Shown: positions 1 through 5,760 of the stretch, one piece after another | Numbering within the stretch: position 1 is the stretch's first letter | Layout of the letters: every line of letters starts with the position of its first letter | From: Actinomycetota bacterium | GTDB taxonomy: Bacteria > Actinomycetota > Thermoleophilia > Gaiellales > Gaiellaceae | Direction of reading: 5' to 3' | Length of the DNA: 5,760 nucleotides | Assembly (NCBI GenBank): GCA_013696595.1 | Contig: JACCYG010000241.1 | Span: 1 to 5,760, forward strand | Position numbers and translations under genes: made by a program | The notes under the pieces: generated by a model | Told to the model about the DNA's origin: nothing | Seen by the model: the letters and a program-made list of their open reading frames with translations, nothing else | The model's database searches: none

Positions 1-547
1 GAACGACCTCGCGGTGGCCCTGCGACACGCGGCGCTCGATCTCGGCGACGACGGCGTCCGCGGAACGGCTCCGCGACGCGCCCCGGACCTGCGGAATCAC
101 GCAGAAGTTGCACGAGAAGCTGCATCCATCCTGCACCTTCACGAACGCACGGACACGCTCGAGCCCAACGTCCGCGTTCACGCAACCGATCGCGCCGACA
201 TCACCCGCGACGAACGCGGCCGTGCGCTCACTCGGAAGCCGAACGACGCGAACGGTCTCCGAGATTCCGCCGAAGGCGTCGCCCGCGAGGTTGGCGGCGC
301 AGCCCGTGACGTAGACTCGGCCGGCGCCACGAGCGGCACGGCGCACCGCCTGCCGCGACTTCCGGACCGCCTCATTCGTGACGCAGCAGGTGTTGACGAC
401 GGCGACGTCCGCCGTCTCGCCCACCTCTGCGTGCCCGTCCGCGATCAGACGCTCGCGCACCTCCTGCGCGTCCGTCTGCGAGACCTTGCAACCGAGAAAG
501 CGGGTGGAGAAGGTGGCCACGGCCCGCAATCGTACGCCGCGTCGCAT
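1..547 (-). CDS. mtaB: tRNA methylthiotransferase, MtaB-like (N-terminal 182 residues; runs off the left edge)
   Basis: Radical-SAM methylthiotransferase of the MiaB/RimO/MtaB family. MtaB members thiomethylate t6A37 to ms2t6A37 in ANN-decoding tRNAs in the cytoplasm. The translation shows the N-terminal UPF0004 domain with its three expected cluster cysteines, C20 (FLGCKVSQTDAQ), C54 (VNTCCVTNEA) and C83 (VTGCAANL). The radical-SAM signature follows as C-x3-C-x2-C at C142, C146 and C149 (QDGCSFSCNFCVIPQVRG). The lysine after the first cysteine (GCKV) favours MtaB over MiaB (usually GCQMN) or RimO, and a place after prmA is usual for mtaB. The rest of the radical-SAM domain and the TRAM domain lie outside the window. 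The ATG at 547 overlaps the prmA stop as TGATG, which suggests translational coupling. A GTG nine codons in (520) is an alternative start, since conserved sequence begins only after it. Family is certain; the MtaB subtype is likely. Confidence 0.9.
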   Translation of the reverse strand, partial: MRRGVRLRAVATFSTRFLGCKVSQTDAQEVRERLIADGHAEVGETADVAVVNTCCVTNEAVRKSRQAVRRAARGAGRVYVTGCAANLAGDAFGGISETVRVVRLPSERTAAFVAGDVGAIGCVNADVGLERVRAFVKVQDGCSFSCNFCVIPQVRGASRSRSADAVVAEIERRVSQGHREVV

Positions 548-1239
548 CAGCCCGCCGCGAAAAGATCGGCCGCCCACCCGTCGAGCTCGCGGCGCTCGCG
601 GCGTTCCCTGTTCAGCATCGTCGGACGCTGCGACACGAGGTAGCCGGATGCGATGAGGAGGGGAGCCGGGACGCGGTCGGCCACATTCTCGATGACGCCC
701 AGATCGATGTTCGCCACGGCGACGTCGGTTCGAGGGAGGAAATCGGCCCTGGCGTCTGACTTGCGCACGTCGACCTCGACGTCGTTCGCCGTCGCGTTCG
801 CGCGCGTCGCTTCGATCGCGGCCGGGTCGGAGTCGAGCGCGACGACAGGCTCATATCCAAGCTTCGCCGCCGCGATCGAGAGGACGCCGGAACCACACCC
901 GAGATCGAGGAGCGCGCCACGATTGCAGGCGAGCAGGAGCTCGAGACAGAGCCGCGTGGTCGGGTGCGAACCGGTGCCGAACGCTTGTCCCGGGTCGATC
1001 ACGACGGAGATCGCCTCGTCGTCGGCGCGTTCCCACGGCGGCACGATCCAGAGCGGCCCTACGCGCACCGGCCGGTGAAAACGCTTCCAGGCATCCTCCC
1101 AGCCGCCCGCCACCGCTTCCGCGGTAACCGGCCCAAGCTCCTCCAGGCGCACCGCCGGCACCGTGCGCGAATACGCCGCGAGCTCGACTCCACCCGCCGC
1201 AGAGGCCTCCTCGAAACCCTCGGGGAAAAGATCGACCAT
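547..1239 (-). CDS. prmA: Ribosomal protein L11 methyltransferase PrmA
   Basis: Class I SAM-dependent methyltransferase. PrmA trimethylates lysines and the N-terminus of ribosomal protein L11 in the cytoplasm. Numbered from the ATG at 1239 (230 aa), the sequence shows the PrmA hallmark DPGQAFGTGSHPTTRL (82-97), the SAM-binding glycine loop LDLGCGSGVLSIAAAKLG (111-128), the acidic end of strand 2 in ALDSDP (134-139), and VANID (175-179) at the usual catalytic-loop position. It is shorter than the roughly 250-300 aa usual for the family. This ATG is the first conventional start, with AGGAGG 11 bases upstream, and was chosen conservatively. The same frame stays open and PrmA-like for 25 more codons to a CTG at 1314 (see the separate entry), so the true protein may be about 255 aa. 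It follows dnaJ, the standard location. Its stop overlaps the start of the next gene. Confidence 0.9.
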   Translation of the reverse strand: MVDLFPEGFEEASAAGGVELAAYSRTVPAVRLEELGPVTAEAVAGGWEDAWKRFHRPVRVGPLWIVPPWERADDEAISVVIDPGQAFGTGSHPTTRLCLELLLACNRGALLDLGCGSGVLSIAAAKLGYEPVVALDSDPAAIEATRANATANDVEVDVRKSDARADFLPRTDVAVANIDLGVIENVADRVPAPLLIASGYLVSQRPTMLNRERRERRELDGWAADLFAAG

Positions 1240-1314
1240 GACGGCACGCGCCTCCTCGAGGCGTGCGGAGGCAACGCGAACGGAGATCCGGCGGAGCGGC
1301 TCCTCGCCCGTCAG
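1240..1314 (-). other. Probable N-terminal coding extension of prmA, from a CTG codon
   Basis: In the prmA frame these 25 codons read LTGEEPLRRISVRVASARLEEARAV once the CTG is read literally (first 14: LTGEEPLRRISVRV). ISVRV looks like a first beta strand. The charged stretch after it would begin a helix running on through MVDLFPEGFEE, the strand-helix arrangement expected at the start of the PrmA L11-binding domain. The segment contains no in-frame ATG, GTG or TTG. The CTG at 1314-1312 overlaps the dnaJ stop as CTGA, similar in form to the ATGA at lepA/hemW. That it is translated is an inference from fold logic and from the tight packing of the neighbouring genes. It could instead be non-coding, with initiation at the ATG at 1239. 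Confidence 0.5.
1251..1256 (-). promoter_or_regulatory. Shine-Dalgarno-like AGGAGG before the prmA ATG
   Basis: Read on the minus strand, AGGAGG lies 11 bases before the ATG at 1239. It is a full match to the anti-Shine-Dalgarno core, but its spacing is slightly long. It supports initiation at 1239. It could also be coincidence, because the same bases encode Glu-Glu-Ala in the extended prmA frame and GAGGAGG runs are common here. Confidence 0.4.
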
Positions 1315-2438
1315 CGAAACGCCGCGCGGAGCTTCTCGAAGAAGCCCTCGTCGGCCTCGTAGTTTTCCGGTCGCGCGCCGCGCTCGAACTGTTCGAGAGC
1401 GTGTCGCTGCTCGTGCGAGAGCTGCCGCGGGATCGCCACGTTTACGAGGACCCGGTGATCGCCGCGGCCGAACCCCTGCAGGACCGGCATCCCCTTGCCG
1501 CGCAGGACGCGGATCTCTCCCGGCTGCGTGCCCGCCTTGAACTCGAGCTGGGCGTCGCCGTCGAGCGTCGGGACCGCGATTCGCGTCCCGAGCGCTGCTT
1601 GCGTCATCGTCAGGCCCACTGTGGAGAGAACGTCGTTTCCGTCCCGGACGAAGCGGGGGTCCGGCCGGACACGGACGAGCACGTAAAGATCGCCAGACCG
1701 TGCGCCTGACGTGCCGGCGTGGCCCTCGCCGCTCAGTCGGATGCGCTGGCCGTCATGGATGCCCGGGGGGATCTCGACGTCGATTGAGTGCTCGTCGATC
1801 ACCTGTCCTGATCCGGCGCAGTCGGGGCACGGGCTCGGCAGCACCTGCCCGGTGCCCGAGCACTCGGGGCAGCCCTGTGTCCGGATGAATTGCCCGAAGA
1901 CGGACGTGGAGACTGACTGAAGCCGTCCCGCCCCTCCGCAGCGTGAGCACGTCGCAGGCTCAGTCCCCGGCGCTGCGCCGTTTCCGCCGCAGGTCTCGCA
2001 CGTGACCGCGACCGGAAACGGCACCGCCTTCGACACGCCCTCAGAGGCTTCGACAAGCTCGATCTCGGCCTCGACGAGGATGTCGCCTCCGCGACTGCCG
2101 CGCGCCCCCGGAGCCCCGCCCATACGGCCGAAGATGTCCTCACCGAAGAAGACGGAGAAGATGTCCGACAGGCTCGTGAAGTCGAAGTCCGTGGGACGGA
2201 AGCCTCCGGTGCGGAGCCCGTCATGACCGTACCGGTCGTAGAGCTCGCGCGTTTCCCGTTTCGAAAGCACTTCGTAAGCCTCTGCGGCCTCGCGGAAGCG
2301 TTCCTCGGCATCCGGGTGGTCGGAGACGTCCGGATGGAGCTCTCGGGCGAGCCCGCGAAAGGCCTTCTTGATCTCGCGTTCGTCGGCCGAGCGCGAGATA
2401 CCGAGGATCTCGTAGTAATCGCGCTTGAGGGTCGCCAC
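1311..2438 (-). CDS. dnaJ: Chaperone DnaJ (type I Hsp40)
   Basis: Co-chaperone that stimulates DnaK ATPase activity and delivers unfolded clients. 375 aa, normal for DnaJ. Domains: J domain 5-70 (starts KRDYYEILGI, catalytic HPD at 35-37); a short, glycine-poor G/F linker about 78-118 with two DIF motifs (92-94, 101-103); a zinc-binding domain with all four CxxCxGxG repeats (C147/C150, C164/C167, C190/C193, C204/C207); and C-terminal substrate-binding domains ending in FFEKLRAAFR. The GTG at 2438 is chosen because the J domain begins five residues later and no other start fits. No good Shine-Dalgarno is seen before it. The frame stays open upstream through hrcA, which is a high-GC artefact and not a longer protein. 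It lies 32 bases after hrcA, and nothing distinctive was seen in that gap. grpE and dnaK are absent between them, so they must be encoded elsewhere. The four-residue CTGA overlap with the extended prmA frame suggests coupling. Confidence 0.97.
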   Translation of the reverse strand: MATLKRDYYEILGISRSADEREIKKAFRGLARELHPDVSDHPDAEERFREAAEAYEVLSKRETRELYDRYGHDGLRTGGFRPTDFDFTSLSDIFSVFFGEDIFGRMGGAPGARGSRGGDILVEAEIELVEASEGVSKAVPFPVAVTCETCGGNGAAPGTEPATCSRCGGAGRLQSVSTSVFGQFIRTQGCPECSGTGQVLPSPCPDCAGSGQVIDEHSIDVEIPPGIHDGQRIRLSGEGHAGTSGARSGDLYVLVRVRPDPRFVRDGNDVLSTVGLTMTQAALGTRIAVPTLDGDAQLEFKAGTQPGEIRVLRGKGMPVLQGFGRGDHRVLVNVAIPRQLSHEQRHALEQFERGARPENYEADEGFFEKLRAAFR

Positions 2439-2470
2439 CGTTCTAAAGGTTACGCAGGGCCTTCGCTCGG

Positions 2471-3511
2471 CTAATTCTCGTAGATGTCTTCGACGAAGAG
2501 CGAGAGCTCGTGGGCTGCTGAACGAACGGCGTCGATCGCCTTCACGTAGTCCATCCGCGTGGGCCCGAGCAGGCTCACCGTTCCGAGATTCCGGTGGCGG
2601 AGCCCGTACGGCGCGGCGACCAGGGAAATGCTGCGGAGCTCCGGATCGGCGAACTCGGAACCGACGCGCACGAACGGCTGCTTCGAGAGCAGTGTGGCGC
2701 GCACGAGCTCGAGTGTGGCGGCCCGCTGCTCGAGCATCTCGAGGAGACGCCGGTACCCGCGAAGCTCGTCCGTCCGGAACTCGTCGAGAAGACCCGCGGT
2801 CCCTCCCACGTACAGGCTCGGCTCGCCGGTCTCGACGAGATCGGTGAACGTCGGCAGGAGCTCGGCGAGGAACTCCCGCTCGTGCGCCGAGAGCTCCGGG
2901 TCCTCGAAGCGGCTCCGCAGCATGCGGGCACCGAGCTGGAGCCCGGCGACGCGGTCGTTCAGATATTCCGCCGCCCACTCGGCAAGGCCTGGGTCGACCG
3001 GCTCCGCGAACGCGAAGAGGCGCTTGGAGACTCCACCCGTGGACGTGATCACGACGACCATCGCGAGCTGTGGCTGCAGAAGGAGAACCTCGACGTGGCG
3101 CACGACCGTCGTTTCGAGCGGAGGCGCCGAGACCAGCGCGAGGAGATGCGTCAGTTGCGCGAGCCCGTCCGTGGTCGCCCGAAGGGCCGAGTCCACCTCG
3201 GTCGTCGCTTCGGAGAGATCGAGCTCGAGGTCGGCGGGCCGTGACTCGAGGCGCTCGAGCACGCGGTCGACGTAGTAGCGATACCCGACGTCGGTAGGCA
3301 CCCGGCCCGCCGACGTGTGCGGATGCGTAAGGAGGCCGTGCTCCTCGAGGACGGCGAGCTCGAAGCGTACCGTCGACGCCGAGGCCCCGATCGCCGACTT
3401 CTGGACAAGCGTCTTCGAGCCGACCGGGGCGCCGGTAGCCACGTAGCTCTCCACGACGCGCGTGAGGATCTCTTCCTGGCGCGGGCTCAACGACGGGCCG
3501 AAGGCGCTCAT
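2471..3511 (-). CDS. hrcA: Heat-inducible transcription repressor HrcA
   Basis: Dimeric repressor of class I heat-shock genes that normally binds the CIRCE inverted repeat and is kept active by GroEL. 346 aa, usual length. The N-terminal winged helix carries the family pattern: LSPRQEEILTRVVESYVATG (8-27), PVGSKTL (29-35), then the helix ASTVRFELAVLEEHGLL (45-61), and PHTSAGRVPTDVGYRYYVD (64-82). The C-terminal part has the conserved SLV and GPTRMDY (316-322) segments before the end at EDIYEN. In the putative recognition helix the Asn of the common ATIRNxMA motif is replaced by Phe (STVRFELA, F50). The start at ATG 3511 is the only one consistent with the LSPRQ motif, although the Shine-Dalgarno before it is weak. 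It is preceded by a 99-base spacer with repeats that may carry its operator, and is followed by dnaJ, a likely co-transcribed partner and target. Confidence 0.97.
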   Translation of the reverse strand: MSAFGPSLSPRQEEILTRVVESYVATGAPVGSKTLVQKSAIGASASTVRFELAVLEEHGLLTHPHTSAGRVPTDVGYRYYVDRVLERLESRPADLELDLSEATTEVDSALRATTDGLAQLTHLLALVSAPPLETTVVRHVEVLLLQPQLAMVVVITSTGGVSKRLFAFAEPVDPGLAEWAAEYLNDRVAGLQLGARMLRSRFEDPELSAHEREFLAELLPTFTDLVETGEPSLYVGGTAGLLDEFRTDELRGYRRLLEMLEQRAATLELVRATLLSKQPFVRVGSEFADPELRSISLVAAPYGLRHRNLGTVSLLGPTRMDYVKAIDAVRSAAHELSLFVEDIYEN

Positions 3512-3570
3512 GTCTCGACAAAGGGTACCGCGGCCTGTCGCCCGCCTCGCTAGCTTTCGCCGGTCGCGAG

Positions 3571-3600
3571 CCGCACCCCGAGTGCGACTAGGTCTCGCAC
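3571..3600 (-). repeat. Three half-repeats forming two alternative hairpins upstream of hrcA
   Basis: On the minus strand the order is GTGCGA (3600-3595), a 7-base spacer, TCGCAC (3587-3582), a 5-base spacer, then GTGCGG (3576-3571). The first two arms form a perfect 6-bp inverted repeat. The middle and last arms form a second one of 5 bp plus a possible G-U pair. The middle arm can pair with only one partner at a time. The block lies within the 99-base hemW-hrcA spacer (3512-3610), about 70 bases before the hrcA ATG. No T-run follows, so it is not a typical intrinsic terminator, and the spacing does not match CIRCE (GCACTC-N9-GAGTGC). An operator for HrcA or another regulator, or an mRNA structure, are possibilities. 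Chance in GC-rich DNA is a real alternative. I could not identify a convincing promoter in the rest of the spacer. Confidence 0.45.
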
Positions 3601-3610
3601 CGCCGCGACG

Positions 3611-4708
3611 CTAGGCGAGGATCTCGGCTGTGACCGCGCCGCCGAGGAAACGTCCTCGCCGCGTAAGCGCGAGCCCACCGCCGCGTCGCTCGGCGAGACC
3701 GAGCCGCTCGGCACGCGCCAGGCCGGCAGGGTCGATTGCAGATCCAACCGCTTGCAGCGGGACCGGCTCATCGAGGCGCAGCGCGAGCATCAAACGCTCA
3801 CGAGCCTTCGTCGCCGGATCGAGCGGCTCATCTTCGCGAGGAGGCGTCCGGCCGGAGGCGAGCGCGTCGACATATGGCCGGAGTTTCGGCGCGTTCCGCC
3901 ACCGCCGTGCGCCCACGGTGGACACGGCCCCGATCCCGATTCCGACGTAATCCCTGCCGAGCCAGTACGCCAGGTTGTGCCGGGACTCGCGGCCCGGACG
4001 GCAGAAGTTCGCGGTCTCGTACCAACGGTAGCCGGCGTCGACGAGCGTCTCGACGACGAGCTCGAAATAGCCCTCCATCGCGTCAGCCTGCCGTCCGAGC
4101 TCCTCCCCGTGTGCGTGCGTGAACCGCGTCCCTGGCTTGGCCTCGAGCTCGTAGCAAGAGAGGTGATCGGGGGCGAGCTCGAGCGCCTGTTCAAGATCTC
4201 GCTCGAGGTCGGGGGCGGTTTGGCCGGGAATCCCGTAGATGAGATCGAGGGAGATGTTCTCGAAACCCGCGTCCCGAAGGACATGAACGGCGCGACGGAC
4301 GTCCTCGGGGCGAGCACGCCGATCGAGCACGTCCAGTAGGGCGGTGTTGAACGTTTGTGCGCCTATCGACACGCGATTGACACCGTTTCGCGCGAGGACG
4401 GGGGTCAGACCCTCGTGCACGGTCTCCGGATTGGCCTCGATCGTGACCTCGGCCGCGGCCGGGAGCGAGGCGAGGACGCGCTCGAGGGCGGCCGGCTCCG
4501 TGAAGGTCGGCGTTCCGCCTCCGAGAAAGATCGTGTCGAGCGGGTCGGCGAGAGCATCGCGCTCGAGGGCGAGCTCGCGCAGGAGCGCGTCCACGTACGC
4601 CCCGTGCTCGCCCGTCCGCCCCACGAGCGTGACGAAGTCGCAGTAGCCGCATCGCGTCGCGCAGAAGGGTAGGTGGACGTAGAGGTGACGAACGCTCCCG
4701 CCGCTCAT
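3611..4708 (-). CDS. hemW: Radical-SAM heme chaperone HemW
   Basis: Heme-binding radical-SAM protein thought to insert heme into respiratory enzymes; long misannotated as coproporphyrinogen III oxidase (HemN). 365 aa, close to the family norm. It shows LYVHLPFC followed by the cluster motif C16-x3-C20-x2-C23 with DF after it, the SAM-binding GGGTPT (63-68), EANPE (91-95), IGAQTFN (115-121) and DLIYGIPGQT (155-164). HemW-specific features are HLSCYELEAKPGT (182-194) and HNLAYW (244-249) leading into YVGIGIGA. HemN-specific N-terminal sequence is absent, and the C-terminal winged-helix-like tail is short. The ATG at 4708 overlaps the lepA stop (ATGA) and has GGTGA six bases upstream. The lepA-hemW pair is widely conserved. 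Transcription may continue through the following 99-base spacer into hrcA or may restart there. Confidence 0.95.
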   Translation of the reverse strand: MSGGSVRHLYVHLPFCATRCGYCDFVTLVGRTGEHGAYVDALLRELALERDALADPLDTIFLGGGTPTFTEPAALERVLASLPAAAEVTIEANPETVHEGLTPVLARNGVNRVSIGAQTFNTALLDVLDRRARPEDVRRAVHVLRDAGFENISLDLIYGIPGQTAPDLERDLEQALELAPDHLSCYELEAKPGTRFTHAHGEELGRQADAMEGYFELVVETLVDAGYRWYETANFCRPGRESRHNLAYWLGRDYVGIGIGAVSTVGARRWRNAPKLRPYVDALASGRTPPREDEPLDPATKARERLMLALRLDEPVPLQAVGSAIDPAGLARAERLGLAERRGGGLALTRRGRFLGGAVTAEILA

Positions 4709-5760
4709 CGCCGCTCACCGCTCAGGTTGAGCACTGCGAGGAACGCCTCCTGCGGAACCTCGACCGCCCCGACCTGCTTCATCCGCTTTTTCCCCTTCTT
4801 CTGGCGCTCGAGCAGCTTGCGCTTGCGCGTGATGTCGCCGCCGTAGCATTTCGCGAGCACGTCCTTGCGCTTCGCCTTGATCGTCTCGCGCGCGATGACG
4901 CGAGAGCCGATCGCCGCCTGCACGGGGACGTCGAACATCTGGCGCGGTATCTCCTCGCGCAGGCGGTCGACGAGCTCGCGCCCGCGCGCGTAGGCCGTGT
5001 CGCGGTGCACGATCAGGCTGAGCGCGTCGACGGGGTCGCCCGCGAGGAGGATGTCGACGCGCACGAGCTCGCCCTCGCCGAACCCCGTCACGTCGTAGTC
5101 GAAGCTCGCATAGCCCTTGGTGCGCGACTTCAGCTGGTCGTAGTAGTCGTAGACGATCTCTGCGAGCGGGAGGTCGAAGGCGAGCATGACCCGCTCCTCG
5201 CTCAGGTACTCCATGTGGTGGAAGCGACCGCGCCGCCCGTTGTTCAGCTCCATCACGGCGCCGACGTAGTCTTTGGGGACGATCGTGGTGGCTCGGATGT
5301 ACGGCTCCTCGACCCGCTCGACCTCGCGTGGGAATTCAGCCGGGTTGTGCACCTCCACCTCCTCGCCCGCCTTCGTCTCGACGCGGTAGGCGACGTTCGG
5401 GGCAGTGACGAGGAGGTCAAGGTCGAACTCCCGCTCGAGGCGCTCGCGGACGATCTCCATGTGCAGGAGGCCGAGGAAGCCGCACCGGAAGCCGAACCCA
5501 AGGGCCTGCGACGTTTCGGGCTCGTAGAAAAGCGATGCGTCGTTCAACTTGAGCCTCTCGAGCGCGTCGCGTAGCTCCGGATACTCGTCGGAGTCGGTCG
5601 GGAAGAGCCCGGCGAAGACCGTCGGCTTGACCTCTTTGTAACCCGGAAGAGGCTTGGACGCCGGCCGCACCTCGCTCGTCAGCGTGTCGCCGACGCGCAG
5701 CCGGCTGACGTCCTTGAGTCCGGTGATCACGTAGCCGACTTCTCCGGCCGAGAGCGTCTC
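4705..5760 (-). CDS. lepA: Elongation factor 4, LepA (C-terminal 351 residues; 5' end outside the window)
   Basis: Ribosome-associated translational GTPase (EF4) linked to ribosome back-translocation or assembly. The GTPase domain lies outside the window; the visible part starts in domain II with LSAGEVGYVITGLKDVSRLR. It continues through the LepA-typical LPGYKEVKPTVFAGLFP, then FRCGFLGLLHMEIV (about fragment residues 91-104), and the EF-G-like domain beginning EEPYIRATTIVPKDYVGAVM. It ends in the LepA-specific C-terminal domain with the basic segment ITRKRKLLERQKKGKKRMKQ and VEVPQEAFLAVL. That basic tail distinguishes LepA from EF-G and other translational GTPases. The frame is open to the right edge without a stop. 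The in-frame GTG at 5730 is an internal codon and not a start. Its stop overlaps the hemW ATG by four bases. No damage or unusual residue was noticed. Confidence 0.97.
   Translation of the reverse strand, partial: ETLSAGEVGYVITGLKDVSRLRVGDTLTSEVRPASKPLPGYKEVKPTVFAGLFPTDSDEYPELRDALERLKLNDASLFYEPETSQALGFGFRCGFLGLLHMEIVRERLEREFDLDLLVTAPNVAYRVETKAGEEVEVHNPAEFPREVERVEEPYIRATTIVPKDYVGAVMELNNGRRGRFHHMEYLSEERVMLAFDLPLAEIVYDYYDQLKSRTKGYASFDYDVTGFGEGELVRVDILLAGDPVDALSLIVHRDTAYARGRELVDRLREEIPRQMFDVPVQAAIGSRVIARETIKAKRKDVLAKCYGGDITRKRKLLERQKKGKKRMKQVGAVEVPQEAFLAVLNLSGERR
4715..4719 (-). promoter_or_regulatory. Shine-Dalgarno GGTGA for hemW, inside the lepA end
   Basis: Read on the minus strand, GGTGA lies six bases before the hemW ATG at 4708, inside the last codons of lepA. 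It is complementary to the anti-Shine-Dalgarno (AAGGAGGTGA type). Together with the ATGA overlap it supports this start and translation coupled to lepA. Confidence 0.55.

Noticed and set aside
14..643. 209-codon plus-strand open frame
   Set aside because: It lies antisense to the mtaB-like gene and the end of prmA, both of which show family motifs. The composition is shadow-like (Arg, Ala, Asp repeats) with no recognisable domain.
2594..3244. 216-codon plus-strand open frame antisense to hrcA
   Set aside because: It mirrors hrcA codons, has no recognisable motif and no convincing ribosome-binding site.
2439..3521. Long upstream extension of the dnaJ frame (about 361 codons, antiphase with hrcA)
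   Set aside because: It is arginine- and proline-rich shadow translation over the whole of hrcA, which is unmistakable in its own frame. The J domain begins five residues after the GTG at 2438. High GC makes stops rare.
3512..3545. TACCCT as a possible -10 box close to the hrcA start
   Set aside because: It has the TAnnnT pattern, but no acceptable -35 lies about 17 bases upstream, and it would leave an almost leaderless transcript. Too weak to annotate.
3571..3600. Intrinsic terminator after hemW
   Set aside because: The stems are short (5-6 bp) and no T-run follows on the minus strand.
3220..4200. Recurring GAGCTCGAG-like words
   Set aside because: They arise from common Leu and Glu codons (CTC, GAG) in GC-rich genes on the opposite strand. 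They are irregularly spaced and not a repeat family.
5005..5574. 189-codon plus-strand open frame antisense to lepA
   Set aside because: Its Val/Glu/Leu-rich composition reflects the complementary lepA codons. No independent evidence of coding.

Overview
The window is a GC-rich stretch of bacterial chromosome that is almost fully coding, with every supported gene on the minus strand. In the direction of transcription (right to left) the order is lepA (3' part only), hemW, hrcA, dnaJ, prmA, and a MiaB/MtaB-type tRNA methylthiotransferase (5' part only). This is a well-known conserved bacterial neighbourhood. Strong GC bias, the order hrcA-dnaJ without grpE-dnaK, and GTG starts suggest a high-GC actinobacterial-type genome. 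The class Thermoleophilia (Gaiella or Solirubrobacter relatives) is my guess for the lineage, with low to moderate confidence; no rRNA or tRNA is present to settle it.

Layout: 4705-5760 encodes the C-terminal 351 residues of the ribosome-associated GTPase LepA (EF4). Its stop overlaps the hemW start by 4 bases (ATGA). hemW (3611-4708) is a radical-SAM heme chaperone. A 99-base spacer (3512-3610) follows and is the only sizeable intergenic region. It holds three half-repeats that can form two mutually exclusive hairpins, a candidate control site for the downstream stress genes. hrcA (2471-3511), the heat-shock repressor, is followed after 32 bases by dnaJ (1311-2438, GTG start), a complete type I Hsp40. 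prmA (ribosomal protein L11 methyltransferase) follows with no real gap. Its coding frame appears to begin before its first ATG, possibly at a CTG that overlaps the dnaJ stop. The last gene (1-547) starts in a TGATG overlap with the prmA stop and runs off the left edge.

Together the genes serve translation quality (LepA, PrmA, the tRNA-modifying enzyme), protein folding and its control (DnaJ, HrcA), and heme delivery (HemW). Overlapping or near-abutting ends suggest at least two co-transcribed blocks, lepA-hemW and hrcA-dnaJ-prmA-mtaB, perhaps one operon. I see no mobile element, CRISPR array, RNA gene, convincing terminator or new defence-type system. The observations most worth following are the three half-repeats upstream of hrcA and the missing conventional start of prmA.
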